Shown: positions 32,163-40,414 of the stretch, piece after piece
Position numbering within the stretch: the stretch's first letter is position 1
Layout of the letters: each line of letters begins with the position of its first letter
DNA from: Parabacteroides hominis
GTDB taxonomy: Bacteria; Bacteroidota; Bacteroidia; Bacteroidales; Tannerellaceae
NCBI RefSeq assembly: GCF_014287585.1
Contig: NZ_JACOOJ010000016.1
Coordinates: 37,258 to 101,257 of the forward strand
Direction: 5' to 3'
DNA length: 64,000 nt
Notes under the pieces: model-generated
What the model was told of the DNA's origin: nothing
The model's input: only the letters and a program-made list of their open reading frames with translations
The model's database searches: none
Translations under genes and position numbers: made by a program

Positions 32163-32351
32163 GATGCGTTTTTCGGATAGAACACGGATCGCCTTGCTTT
32201 TGTTTCACTCATGCAAACGAACTGTTTTTTAAAAGATCCTCATTTTCAAAAAAGTATAACTATTTGACCGGAACAGTTGTTATGTAGGACAACCCTGTCA
32301 AATCAGATGAAATAAAAAAACAATATAAATATTCACCAAAAAAATAAGCAT

Positions 32352-33743
32352 ATGAAAACAAGTAATTTGTGTATGATATTATTTACAGCATTAGCTATTG
32401 CTGCATGCAGTAAAGACAACGAGTTCCCGGAGGAATCTTCCGAAGGTCCGAATACCGGCGCGCCGGACGCATATACCTCTATCGCTATCACGATTCCCCA
32501 TACTACTATGACGAAGGCTGCTTCGAGCCGGGCCACAGATCCGGGCACCATTAATGAAAACAAGGTCAAAACCCTGCATGTTTTTATTTATGACGTCGAG
32601 TCCCCTCATACTCCGACTGTTGCCGAATTTACAGTAGCCGATGGATCTCTCGCCTCAAAATCTCCCAACAGCTCCACATGGGTAACAAACAAACCGATCA
32701 AAACCAAGAAAGCCGACAAGTATATTTTTGCGGCTGTAAACTTAAACACAGATATGGTAAACTACATAACGACCAACGGATTAGGGGCATTCAATTATAA
32801 CGAATTCGCCCAAGAGACCTCGAAACTGGCAGACCTAACAAATGGCTTTGTCATGTTCAATGCGGATTATCCGGAAAGTACTCCAGCTGCAAACTTGTAC
32901 GACAACGAAAGCCTTGCCCAAGCGAACCATCTGTCTATTCCCGTTTCCCGCGTCGTGGCAAAAGCAGCAGTATTCAAAGCGAATGATTTTGTAGTAAACG
33001 GGGGAGGCACTATGACAGATATAAAATTCGGTTGGAGGAACCTGAATAAAAAGTTCTATTTCATACAGGATAAAAGGGAAGAGTTTATCAAAGACTATAA
33101 CTGGGATAGCTTTTCCGCATCGGATTTCGAAAGTGGTTCGGATGCCATAAATACTTATATTCCGACCGATGAGCTAACCTCTTTTTCGTATGCACCGGAA
33201 AACGCTTTCCAATACAGCTTAGGACTATCTAAAGTAGACGAAGCCACTTTTATTAGCGTCAGCGGAGCGTTTACTCCTAATAAAGTGATATCGACCTCTA
33301 ATTCGACTCCTTCAAAATTAGAAGACTTTACAATCATCAATAATCCTAATAATCCCGACAAAACATTCTACGTAGTCAGGACAGCCGACGGTATCGCCAA
33401 CTATTTCGTAGACGGGAACGTAGCGGAAAAATATGCAGAGCTTTGCGCAAACAATACTCCAGGAATGCCTTCCTACAGCGGAACGTATACTTTGGAAGAT
33501 AATACTTTTACAAACGGGATCTGTTATTTCCACATTTTCGTCAACGGCAATGCGACATCTCCGCAAGCCCCTTATAATGTTTACCGGAATCAATATTTCA
33601 AGGTAAACATCCATAGCATACAGGCTCCGGGCAATCCTTCGGACAACTTCGATACTGGAGAGACGATTAAATCCGATACATGGATAAGTACGGATATAGA
33701 AATAAATCCATGGGAGGTCTATGAAGAAGACTATGACCTGTAG
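32352..33743 (+). CDS. Mfa1-family fimbria major subunit
   Basis: Major pilin of a Bacteroidales type V pilus, 463 residues. Lipoprotein signal MKTSNLCMILFTALAIAAC (Cys19), followed by an acidic propeptide and a likely processing region near TKAASSRATD, as in FimA/Mfa1 pilins whose N-terminus is cut by an Arg-gingipain-like protease. The body has the fimbrillin features VKTLHVFIYD and SRVVAKAAVFKAND, and the C-terminus (FKVNIHSIQAPGNPSD ... DTWISTDIEINPWEV) matches Mfa1 C-terminal domains. It heads a two-gene plus-strand unit with the Mfa2-type anchor. Confidence 0.85.
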   Translation: MKTSNLCMILFTALAIAACSKDNEFPEESSEGPNTGAPDAYTSIAITIPHTTMTKAASSRATDPGTINENKVKTLHVFIYDVESPHTPTVAEFTVADGSLASKSPNSSTWVTNKPIKTKKADKYIFAAVNLNTDMVNYITTNGLGAFNYNEFAQETSKLADLTNGFVMFNADYPESTPAANLYDNESLAQANHLSIPVSRVVAKAAVFKANDFVVNGGGTMTDIKFGWRNLNKKFYFIQDKREEFIKDYNWDSFSASDFESGSDAINTYIPTDELTSFSYAPENAFQYSLGLSKVDEATFISVSGAFTPNKVISTSNSTPSKLEDFTIINNPNNPDKTFYVVRTADGIANYFVDGNVAEKYAELCANNTPGMPSYSGTYTLEDNTFTNGICYFHIFVNGNATSPQAPYNVYRNQYFKVNIHSIQAPGNPSDNFDTGETIKSDTWISTDIEINPWEVYEEDYDL

Positions 33744-33779
33744 CCTGCCATCTATGGACCCTTTAAATTTATTTGTAAG

Positions 33780-34682
33780 ATGAAAGCCTGTTTAAAATGG
33801 ATGATATTAACCGCCTGGCCATTCATAATGACGAGTTGCATTAAAGAAAGTTTGCCTGAATGTACTCCGGATGATACGGGTATTGTCCTTAAATTCCGGT
33901 ATACGACCGGTACGGATACAAAAAGTGACGAAAATGGAGTTGACCGGTTATCTGTATTCATTTTTGACGACAAAGGTCTTTTCATTTCACAAGTAAATGA
34001 TTCCCTGATATGGATCGATGACAATTACGAATTGGAACTTCCTTATAAACAAGGAAGTTACCAGTTCGTAACATGGGCGGGCTATGACGAAGCGACATAC
34101 GAAATAACAGCATGCATACCGGGCCAAACACATATAGAAGATTTTTTCTTATTTCTGAAACGTGATACGGATAACCGGATTACTAATCAACCCAAGTTGC
34201 TTTATCATGGAATGCACAATACGGTAACATTGGATGAACATGAAAAAACGATTGCCTGGATAAACCTGAAACAGATCACAAACCATATCCGCGTCATTGC
34301 CTATAATTTGGATAAGGCCGTATCTCATAACATCTATATTGAAGACAATAACGGCAAATACGGATATTCATCTTTGTTTGCCGATGACGACCGGATTACT
34401 TACATACCTGTTTATATGAGACTTGCAAAAGAGAGTAACACGTTAACAGCCGATTTCAATGTAATGAAACTTGATAAGAACCGGATACCGCGTCTACGGA
34501 TTCTGGATGAGGCAAATACAATCTGCTACGATGAAAATCTTATCGGAGAACTGCTTGGAAAGAATCCCGATATTAATTTAGATAATGAGCATGATTTTAC
34601 AATTGAAATATCATTCGACGGTTATACTCCGGTCGATATAAAAATTAACGGTTGGGAGATAAAGGAAAGTGACGAGATGTAA
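33780..34682 (+). CDS. FimB/Mfa2-family fimbrial anchor subunit
   Basis: Anchor and length-control subunit of the Mfa1-type fimbria, 300 residues. Lipobox at MTSCIKESLPEC (Cys21). It has the family's two-domain layout, with VDRLSVFIFDDKGLFISQVND at about 60-80, LKQITNHIRVIAYNL in the middle and a C-terminal FTIEISFDGYTPVDIKINGWEI strand region. It lies 36 bases downstream of the major subunit and is probably co-transcribed with it. Confidence 0.85.
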   Translation: MKACLKWMILTAWPFIMTSCIKESLPECTPDDTGIVLKFRYTTGTDTKSDENGVDRLSVFIFDDKGLFISQVNDSLIWIDDNYELELPYKQGSYQFVTWAGYDEATYEITACIPGQTHIEDFFLFLKRDTDNRITNQPKLLYHGMHNTVTLDEHEKTIAWINLKQITNHIRVIAYNLDKAVSHNIYIEDNNGKYGYSSLFADDDRITYIPVYMRLAKESNTLTADFNVMKLDKNRIPRLRILDEANTICYDENLIGELLGKNPDINLDNEHDFTIEISFDGYTPVDIKINGWEIKESDEM

Positions 34683-34767
34683 TTATTCTTTTGGAGAACA
34701 CAAATCAATCTGTAATTGGGGTACTTTAACCTGTAAAAAAGGTATCTGCCAAATGAATAGAACCTTC

Positions 34768-34775
34768 TAATTTTG
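34768..34775 (+). promoter_or_regulatory. -7 promoter element of the redox cluster
   Basis: TAATTTTG, a TAnnTTTG match about 112 bases before the flavodoxin-AKR fusion gene. The 205-base gap 34683-34887 holds nothing else I can support. Confidence 0.35.
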
Positions 34776-34887
34776 CATCGAACAAATAAATTAATTTAAA
34801 ACAGATAGAAGATTTCCGACCTTACGAATTTACTCGTCATGCCGTTGGAGAAAATCATCAGAGATATTAAACAATAACCATATTTAT

Positions 34888-36366
34888 ATGAAAATGATGC
34901 TATCATCCCTAATCCTTTTGTCGGGACTGTCTTTTGCCACGGTCGCTTGCAGTCCTGCCGAAGAATCCGTGAAAACGGAAGAACCTGTGCCCTCTCCCGA
35001 TCCGGAGCCTACGCCCGAACCGCAACCCGGTAACGGACGCACATTAGTGGTTTATTTCTCTTGCACGAATACCACCAAAGGTATTGCAGAAAGCATTGTA
35101 GAAATCACCGACGGAACACTTCACCGTATCGTTCCCGAAGTTCCTTATACAAGCGAGGACTTAAACTATAACAACTCTTCGTCCCGTGCCAACCGTGAAC
35201 AGAATGACCCGTCAGCACGTCCGGCAATAAGCGGCGAAATAGAGAATTTTTCAAATTACGATGTGATTTTCCTCGGTTATCCCATTTGGTGGGGAAAAGC
35301 TCCTAAAATAATCTCTACGTTCCTTGAAAGTCACGACTTTGCAGACAAGACTATTGTCCCGTTCTGCACTTCGCACTCCAGCGGTATCGGTTCAAGCGAT
35401 ACGGATTTGCACGAATTGGCAAAACAAGCCGCATGGAAACAAGGACAACGTTTTAATGGAAATGAATCAAAAGAAACAATTAAAGATTGGATTGAAAGTA
35501 TGAATTTGAATGTGAATCAAAATAGCAATGTAGGGGCGTTCAACCTCTCGAAAGGTGAAAATGGGAAAGCGCCTACCGTTAGACTTAGCAGTGGATATGA
35601 TATGCCTATCATTGGGCTGGGAACATACAGTCTGCACGGCGATGTCTGTGTCAATTCCGTAAAGGCGGCTCTTGCTTCGGGTTTCCGCAAGATCGACACG
35701 GCACATATCTATGGCAATGAAGAAGAAGTGGGGCAAGGTGTCCGCGAATCGGGCATACCACGTGAAGAAATCTTTGTGGCAACCAAACTTTATCCCAATC
35801 AATTCGGCAATCCCGAAGCAGCCATAGCAGAATGCTTGCGCAAGCTCGACATCGGCTATATCGACCTGATGCTGTTGCATCATCCGGGAACTGATGATGT
35901 AAAAGCGTACAAAGCCATAGAAAAATATGTGGCGCAGGGTATGATTCGCTCTATCGGGTTGTCGAACTATTATATAAAGGAAATGACGGAATTCCTACCG
36001 CAAGTGAACATGAAACCCGTGCTGGTGCAGAATGAGATACATCCTTATTATCAAGAAAAAGGGATTGTGGAATATATGCACGGTCAAGGTATTGTCGTAG
36101 AAGCATGGTATCCGCTCGGCGGCAGAGGCCATACGGCTGCCTTGTTAGGTGACGGAACCATTAGCAGAATTGCAACCGCTCACGGCAAATCTTCGGCACA
36201 GGTCATTCTACGCTGGGATTTACAAAGGGGTGTGGTTGTCATCCCCGGTTCAAGCAACCCCGACCACATTAAGGAAAATATATCTATCTTCGACTTTGAA
36301 CTGACAGCCGAAGAGATGGAACAAATTGCTGCACTCGACCGGAACGAGAAGCATGACTGGTACTAA
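34888..36366 (+). CDS. Lipoprotein fusion: flavodoxin + aldo/keto reductase
   Basis: 492 residues. A lipoprotein signal with Cys21 (SFATVACSP) is followed by a proline-rich linker (PSPDPEPTPEPQPG). Residues about 50-205 are a flavodoxin_4-type FMN domain (VVYFSCTNTTKGIAESI phosphate loop; YDVIFLGYPIWWGKAP). Residues about 220-492 are a full aldo/keto reductase with the catalytic tetrad: Asp and Tyr in KIDTAHIYGNE, Lys in VATKLYP, His in LLHHPG. It carries the NADPH-binding IPGSSNPDHIKEN motif. The domains are usually separate neighbouring genes; here they are one reading frame and predicted to be anchored outside the cytoplasm, where NADPH is not expected. Confidence 0.85.
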   Translation: MKMMLSSLILLSGLSFATVACSPAEESVKTEEPVPSPDPEPTPEPQPGNGRTLVVYFSCTNTTKGIAESIVEITDGTLHRIVPEVPYTSEDLNYNNSSSRANREQNDPSARPAISGEIENFSNYDVIFLGYPIWWGKAPKIISTFLESHDFADKTIVPFCTSHSSGIGSSDTDLHELAKQAAWKQGQRFNGNESKETIKDWIESMNLNVNQNSNVGAFNLSKGENGKAPTVRLSSGYDMPIIGLGTYSLHGDVCVNSVKAALASGFRKIDTAHIYGNEEEVGQGVRESGIPREEIFVATKLYPNQFGNPEAAIAECLRKLDIGYIDLMLLHHPGTDDVKAYKAIEKYVAQGMIRSIGLSNYYIKEMTEFLPQVNMKPVLVQNEIHPYYQEKGIVEYMHGQGIVVEAWYPLGGRGHTAALLGDGTISRIATAHGKSSAQVILRWDLQRGVVVIPGSSNPDHIKENISIFDFELTAEEMEQIAALDRNEKHDWY

Positions 36367-36386
36367 ACATTTTAATGAAAACGAAT

Positions 36387-36562
36387 ATGAATTACAATCA
36401 GTACATCCCCACCCATATTCTTTTCGGTGCGGGACAGTTGAACAATCTCACGCACAGTAGAGCAACTTCAGCAAGCTGGGGTGGAAACTAAAGTTTTTGA
36501 CGGAGTAGCCCCGAATCCTACGGTTGCCAACTCCGAAGCCGGAGCGGAAGCCGCCCGATAAG
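36387..36562 (+). pseudogene. Relic of an iron-containing alcohol dehydrogenase (YqhD/BdhA type)
   Basis: Translation from 36387 gives MNYNQYIPTHILFGAGQLNNL, the usual N-terminus of this family, and then goes off frame. In another frame from about 36458, VEQLQQAGVETKVFDGVAPN followed by PTVANSEAGAEAAR continues the same family after a gap corresponding to a deletion of roughly 20 codons. The rest of the gene (iron site and C-terminal domain) is gone. The 3' edge overlaps the leader of the next gene. Confidence 0.7.
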
Positions 36563-36574
36563 TTCGAAAAATTC

Positions 36575-37270
36575 ATGCACAATAAAAAAAATATGTCCCG
36601 GCGTGAGGCTCTCAAAACAACGGGAGTGTTCGCCGCTGGTGCAGCATTGAATGCAAGCGGGCTTGCTACAGTAAGTAACCTCAATATGAAAAGTGACAGG
36701 AAAATGAAAGTATTAGCAATTAACGGAAGTTCACGAAAAGACGGGAATACAGCGGATATGTTGAATTTGGTCTTGGCAGAGATAGAGAAAGAGGGACATG
36801 AAATAGAATTGATTCAGTTGGCCGGGCATACAATAAATCCCTGCAAAGCATGTTTTGCCTGCGCAGGAAAAAGTAATTGTGTATTTGACAATGATATTTT
36901 CCGGGAACTCTACACCAAAATGACCGAAGCTGATGCTATCGTGTTGGGTTCCTCTACCTATTCTGCCGATGTTTCATCCACATTGAAAGCGGTAATCGAA
37001 AGAGCCAGTGTAGTGAGCGATACCAATCCGGGAATGTTCCGTCACAAAGTGGCAGGAGCGGTGGCTGTGGCACGGCGTGCAGGAGCAATGAACACTATCG
37101 ACACGATCAATCATTTTTTTCTAAACAAAGAAATGTATCTTGTCGGCTCCACTTATTGGAACATTGCCTACGGTCGCCTGCCCGGAGAAGCACTAAAAGA
37201 TGAAGAAGGCGTTGCCAATATGAAGAATCTCGGAGAAAATATAGCGTGGCTATTAAACCATCTTAAATGA
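36575..37270 (+). CDS. Flavodoxin-like NAD(P)H-dependent FMN reductase with Tat-type signal
   Basis: 231 residues from ATG 36575 (ATG 36593, six codons later, is equally possible). A twin-arginine leader, MSRREALKTTGVFAAGAALNA, precedes the flavoprotein core that starts at MKVLAINGSSRKDGNTADML. The core has the cysteine cluster NPCKACFACAGKSNCVFDND seen in iron-sulfur flavoprotein-like reductases, and GSSTYSADVSSTLKAVIERA. It sits directly downstream of the iron-ADH relic, whose last bases run into its leader. Export would place it with the lipoprotein fusion in the cell envelope. The substrate is unknown. Confidence 0.8.
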   Translation: MHNKKNMSRREALKTTGVFAAGAALNASGLATVSNLNMKSDRKMKVLAINGSSRKDGNTADMLNLVLAEIEKEGHEIELIQLAGHTINPCKACFACAGKSNCVFDNDIFRELYTKMTEADAIVLGSSTYSADVSSTLKAVIERASVVSDTNPGMFRHKVAGAVAVARRAGAMNTIDTINHFFLNKEMYLVGSTYWNIAYGRLPGEALKDEEGVANMKNLGENIAWLLNHLK

Positions 37271-37409
37271 GATATATGTAGTCCAATAAACAATTTGTCA
37301 AAATGTCGGATTTGCCACCTTCAGATTCGACTGTCTGCGTCCTTTAAGCTAAAAAGCATAAAAGCAAGAATATACATGTTAGCAAAAACATTCAAAACAA
37401 ATTAGTTTT

Positions 37410-37505
37410 GAACCAATTTTAGGCACGGATTACACGGCAAGAAGTTTTTTTCAAAACATATTTAAACCGTGTAATCCGCGTAATCCGTGCCTAAAATATA
37501 GGTTC
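37410..37505. repeat. Palindromic repeat, copy 1 (TTTTAGGCACGGATTACACGG family)
   Basis: 96 bp. Ends GAACC and GGTTC are inverted; inside, TTAGGCACGGATTACACGG pairs with CCGTG...ATCCGTGCCTAA. It is nearly identical to copy 2 at 38089-38193 but has one 9-bp GGATTACAC unit fewer. Confidence 0.8.
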
Positions 37506-37924
37506 GGTTTTTCTTAGATTATCCTCTAAATACCCCCTGGTTGTTTTATTTAATTAGGGTTCACACTGTTCGGAGGAGTCTGTAGATCAGCATGTTGCCG
37601 TGAACCCTGTGAATGCAAGATAAAAAAAGGCGGGATTGATCGATAGGATTGGCTGATCGTAATCCGGTTTCACAGCCTTCACAACAAATCGCTGGCCATT
37701 AGCCTTTTACCACCGTGAACCCTGTTTTCTGTTTTCTCATATAAGGGATCTGATTGGTTCCTGTCCCATAAAATATAGGTTATAGGCTAAAAAATACAGC
37801 CTTTAGCCTGTCCGGGAAAAGCCTATAGGGTAGCAGGAAAAAGGTAGGTATCTATCCGGCAACCGATGCCGACCTTTTCGGGAAGCGACAGGCATCTATA
37901 GGAACAACTTCACATAAGAGGTTT

Positions 37925-38072
37925 GAGTCTGATAGACGCAGATTAGAATAAATAAACAGGATTTCTTGACGCGGATTTCGCGGATAACGCGAATTAAACA
38001 CCTGATACATGTTTTCTTATCCGTGTTATTCGCGAAATCCGCGTCAAAATTATATTTGCGTCTATCAGACTC
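37925..38072. repeat. Nested perfect inverted repeats
   Basis: Outer arms GAGTCTGATAGACGCA (37925-37940) and its exact complement (38057-38072). Inner arms begin TTGACGCGGATTTCGCG (from 37966) and end in the exact complement of that word (to about 38046). It could fold into a ~148-base hairpin. Confidence 0.75.
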
Positions 38073-38088
38073 ATCTTTTGGCAGATTT

Positions 38089-38193
38089 GAACCAATTTTA
38101 GGCACGGATTACACGGATTACACGGCAAGAAGTTTTTTTCAAAACATATTTAAACCGTGTAATCCGTGAAATCCGTGCCTAAAATATAGGTTC
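38089..38193. repeat. Palindromic repeat, copy 2 (TTTTAGGCACGGATTACACGG family)
   Basis: 105 bp, same ends (GAACC/GGTTC) and same centre (AAGAAGTTTTTTTCAAAACA) as copy 1, with an extra 9-bp GGATTACAC unit in the left arm. Confidence 0.8.
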
Positions 38194-38269
38194 AGTTTTT
38201 CTTAAATTGACAGCAAATGGTCTTTTTCACAACAAATCGGGTAAACTAAAACATCCATGCCTGGCAACT

Positions 38270-38304
38270 AAAAAAGTCCCACAAATCAAATGATTTGTGG
38301 GACT
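38270..38304 (-). terminator. Terminator of the tRNA-Ser gene
   Basis: Perfect 14-bp stem AGTCCCACAAATCA/TGATTTGTGGGACT (38275-38304) followed on the minus strand by TTTTT. It is placed 28 bases past the tRNA 3' end. Confidence 0.8.
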
Positions 38305-38331
38305 TGGCTGTTCATTGTCCGGTTTGTACAG

Positions 38332-38418
38332 CGGAAAGCGAGGGATTCGAACCCCCGGTACAGTTACCCGTACACCGCATTTCGAGTGCGGCCCGATCGA
38401 CCACTCCGGCAGCTTTCC
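38332..38418 (-). tRNA. tRNA-Ser(CGA)
   Basis: Minus-strand cloverleaf of 87 bases. Acceptor GGAAAGC/GCTTTCC, discriminator G, no encoded CCA. The anticodon stem CCGCA/TGCGG holds the loop CTCGAAA, giving anticodon CGA (codon UCG). It has the long variable arm typical of serine tRNAs and a T-loop GGTTCGAATCC. A -7 element TACATTTG lies at 38441-38448. Confidence 0.95.
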
Positions 38419-38440
38419 TTGGGTCGTTTATTTACGGCTA

Positions 38441-38448
38441 CAAATGTA
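38441..38448 (-). promoter_or_regulatory. -7 promoter element of tRNA-Ser
   Basis: Minus-strand TACATTTG, 22 bases before the tRNA 5' end. Confidence 0.4.
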
Positions 38449-38493
38449 GGGAAAATTTGATTCCGTTATCCTGTTAAGGGCATTTTTCTGCAA

Positions 38494-38527
38494 TAAAAAA
38501 GGGCATTCTCCTAAAAGAATACCCTTT
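38494..38527 (-). terminator. Terminator of the rubrerythrin gene
   Basis: AAGGGCATTCT / AGAATACCCTT stem (about 38499-38526, one mismatch) followed on the minus strand by a T-run; it ends 22 bases past the rubrerythrin stop. Confidence 0.75.
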
Positions 38528-38548
38528 ACTTGTTAACGAATTTGCGAA

Positions 38549-39100
38549 TTATTTGAAATAACGGTTGTATAAACCTTCAAATCCTTTACCGTGGCGGGCT
38601 TCATCCTTGCACATTTCATGAACAGTGTCGTGGATGGCGTCCAGGTTTAATTGTTTTGCACGAGTGGCAATGCGTTTTTTATCTTCGCAAGCGCCGCATT
38701 CCGCATCTTTACGCTTTTCCAGGTTTGTCTTTGTGTCCCAAACAACATCACCCAACAATTCTGCAAACTTAGCAGCATGTTCCGCTTCTTCCCAAGCGTA
38801 GCGTTTGAAAGCTTCTGCTACTTCAGGGTAGCCTTCGCGGTCAGCCTGGCGGCTCATAGCCAAATACATACCTACCTCGGTACATTCGCCCATGAAATGC
38901 GCGTTCAGGTCTTTAATCATTTCTTCATCACAACCTTTAGCAACGCCGATCACGTGTTCATCGGCAAAAGTCAATGCACCGGTTGTTTCTACCAATTCTT
39001 TAAACTTGCTCTTCGGCTGCTTGCATTGAGGACAGAATTCAGGAGCTTCATCACCTTCGTGTACATAACCGCAAACTGTGCAAATCCATTTCTTTTTCAT
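38549..39100 (-). CDS. Reverse rubrerythrin (peroxide-scavenging diiron protein)
   Basis: Non-haem diiron peroxidase that protects anaerobes from peroxide, 183 residues from ATG 39100. The rubredoxin-like iron site is at the N-terminus ([20 protein letters not shown]), the reverse of classical rubrerythrin. It is followed by the four-helix ferritin-like domain with the iron-ligand motifs ([46 protein letters not shown]). An extra cysteine pair (CGACEDKK) lies before the last helices. The in-frame extension upstream of 39100 is low-complexity and unlikely to be translated. The -7 element is at 39167-39174. Confidence 0.9.
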   Translation of the reverse strand: MKKKWICTVCGYVHEGDEAPEFCPQCKQPKSKFKELVETTGALTFADEHVIGVAKGCDEEMIKDLNAHFMGECTEVGMYLAMSRQADREGYPEVAEAFKRYAWEEAEHAAKFAELLGDVVWDTKTNLEKRKDAECGACEDKKRIATRAKQLNLDAIHDTVHEMCKDEARHGKGFEGLYNRYFK

Positions 39101-39166
39101 CTTTGTAAAATTTTTATTGGTTGTATAATCGTAATAATAATTGTAACACTCGTTATTTGTTCTTTG

Positions 39167-39174
39167 CAAATGTA
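39167..39174 (-). promoter_or_regulatory. -7 promoter element of reverse rubrerythrin
   Basis: Minus-strand TACATTTG, which leaves a leader of about 60 bases. Confidence 0.4.
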
Positions 39175-39292
39175 GGGAAACATTCTAAAACAAGTCCTAC
39201 AAAACCTCATAAATTTATTCTATCTGTTTATCGATAAAAACTATGAAACCTATCTCCTATGACGTATGTTATACTCTAAAACTTTCATAATT

Positions 39293-40351
39293 ATGGACAC
39301 ATCAAAGATTATCAGCCTACTGGGCGAACAGGGCGAATTCCTTCTGGGACACACCTGCAAAACAATCGATAAATCACTTATACACATTCCTTCTCCATCT
39401 GTCATCGACAGTATATGGATCGACTCGGATAGAAATATCCAAACATTGAACAATTTGCAACGCCTCTTAGGAAACGGACGGCTGGCAAACACGGGATATG
39501 TCTCGATCCTGCCTGTAGATCAGGATATCGAACATACCGCCGGTGCATCCTTTGCTCCGAACCCTATCTATTTCGACCCGGAAAATATTGTCAGACTGGC
39601 AATTGAAGGGGGATGCAATGCGGTAGCTTCCACATTCGGCGTCTTGGGTTCCGTAGCCCGCAAATACGCTCATAAGATCCCGTTTGTGGTCAAACTGAAT
39701 CATAATGAATTGTTAACTTACCCCAATTCATACAACCAGATCATGTTCGGCTCCGTAAAGGAGGCTTGGAATATGGGAGCAGCAGCCGTAGGTGCGACCA
39801 TCTATTTCGGCTCGGCAGAAAGCAGAAGGCAATTGAAAGAAGTATCCGAAGCTTTCGAATATGCCCACGAGTTAGGAATGGCTACGATCCTATGGTGTTA
39901 CCTTCGCAACAGTGAATTCAAGAGAGACGGCGTGGACTATCATGCGGCAGCCGACCTGACAGGACAAGCGAATCATTTGGGCGTCACGATCAAAGCGGAT
40001 ATCATAAAGCAGAAATTACCGGAAAACAATGGTGGATTTACCACTATCAAATTTGGCAAGATCAATCAGAAAATGTACACAGAACTGGCAACAGAACATC
40101 CGATCGACCTCTGCCGCTACCAGGTCGCCAACAACTATATGGGACGTGTCGGCCTCATCAACTCAGGCGGAGAATCTCACGGAGCTTCAGACCTGAAAGA
40201 TGCGGTTTACACGGCCGTTGTCAATAAGCGGGCCGGCGGTATGGGACTGATAAGCGGGCGTAAAGCGTTCCAGCGTCCGATGAAAGACGGTGTAGAATTA
40301 CTACACACGATACAGGATGTGTATCTGGACCCGGAAATTACAATTGCCTAA
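39293..40351 (+). CDS. fbaB: Class I fructose-bisphosphate aldolase (FbaB type)
   Basis: Glycolytic/gluconeogenic aldolase of the archaeal-type (DeoC-like) class I family, 352 residues from ATG 39293. Motifs include [16 protein letters not shown] near the start, [27 protein letters not shown] with a lysine, [16 protein letters not shown] and [16 protein letters not shown]. The C-terminal part holds [13 protein letters not shown] and [15 protein letters not shown], which form the phosphate site. It is monocistronic, and a terminator follows. Confidence 0.9.
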   Translation: MDTSKIISLLGEQGEFLLGHTCKTIDKSLIHIPSPSVIDSIWIDSDRNIQTLNNLQRLLGNGRLANTGYVSILPVDQDIEHTAGASFAPNPIYFDPENIVRLAIEGGCNAVASTFGVLGSVARKYAHKIPFVVKLNHNELLTYPNSYNQIMFGSVKEAWNMGAAAVGATIYFGSAESRRQLKEVSEAFEYAHELGMATILWCYLRNSEFKRDGVDYHAAADLTGQANHLGVTIKADIIKQKLPENNGGFTTIKFGKINQKMYTELATEHPIDLCRYQVANNYMGRVGLINSGGESHGASDLKDAVYTAVVNKRAGGMGLISGRKAFQRPMKDGVELLHTIQDVYLDPEITIA

Positions 40352-40360
40352 TATATAAAG

Positions 40361-40393
40361 AAACGTAGCTTTGGATAACCCAAAACTACGTTT
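40361..40393. terminator. Bidirectional terminator between aldolase and S9 peptidase
   Basis: AAACGTAG..TTGG pairs with CCAA..CTACGTTT, followed by TTCTCTTTCT on the plus strand. It serves the converging aldolase and peptidase genes. Confidence 0.7.
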
Positions 40394-40414
40394 TCTCTTT
40401 CTAAGAATATAGCT

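Larger units (their letters stand above)
37271..38269. other. 1-kb intergenic patch of palindromic repeats, no gene
   Basis: No coding region is supported; the minus-strand frame at 37896-38105 merely reads through palindromes. The patch holds the two GAACC...GGTTC palindromes listed separately, the nested palindrome 37925-38072, a GGGTTCAC/GTGAACCC inverted pair (about 37557 and 37610), and reiterated TATAGGCT-like words around 37787-37830. Confidence 0.6.

Noticed and set aside
32220..32278. Invertible promoter between the fimbrial genes
   Set aside because: Only 7-bp inverted arms (AACTGTT/AACAGTT) are present, too short, and no invertase is in the window.
37896..38105. Minus-strand small protein gene
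   Set aside because: It translates the nested palindrome and has no plausible initiation region or family likeness.
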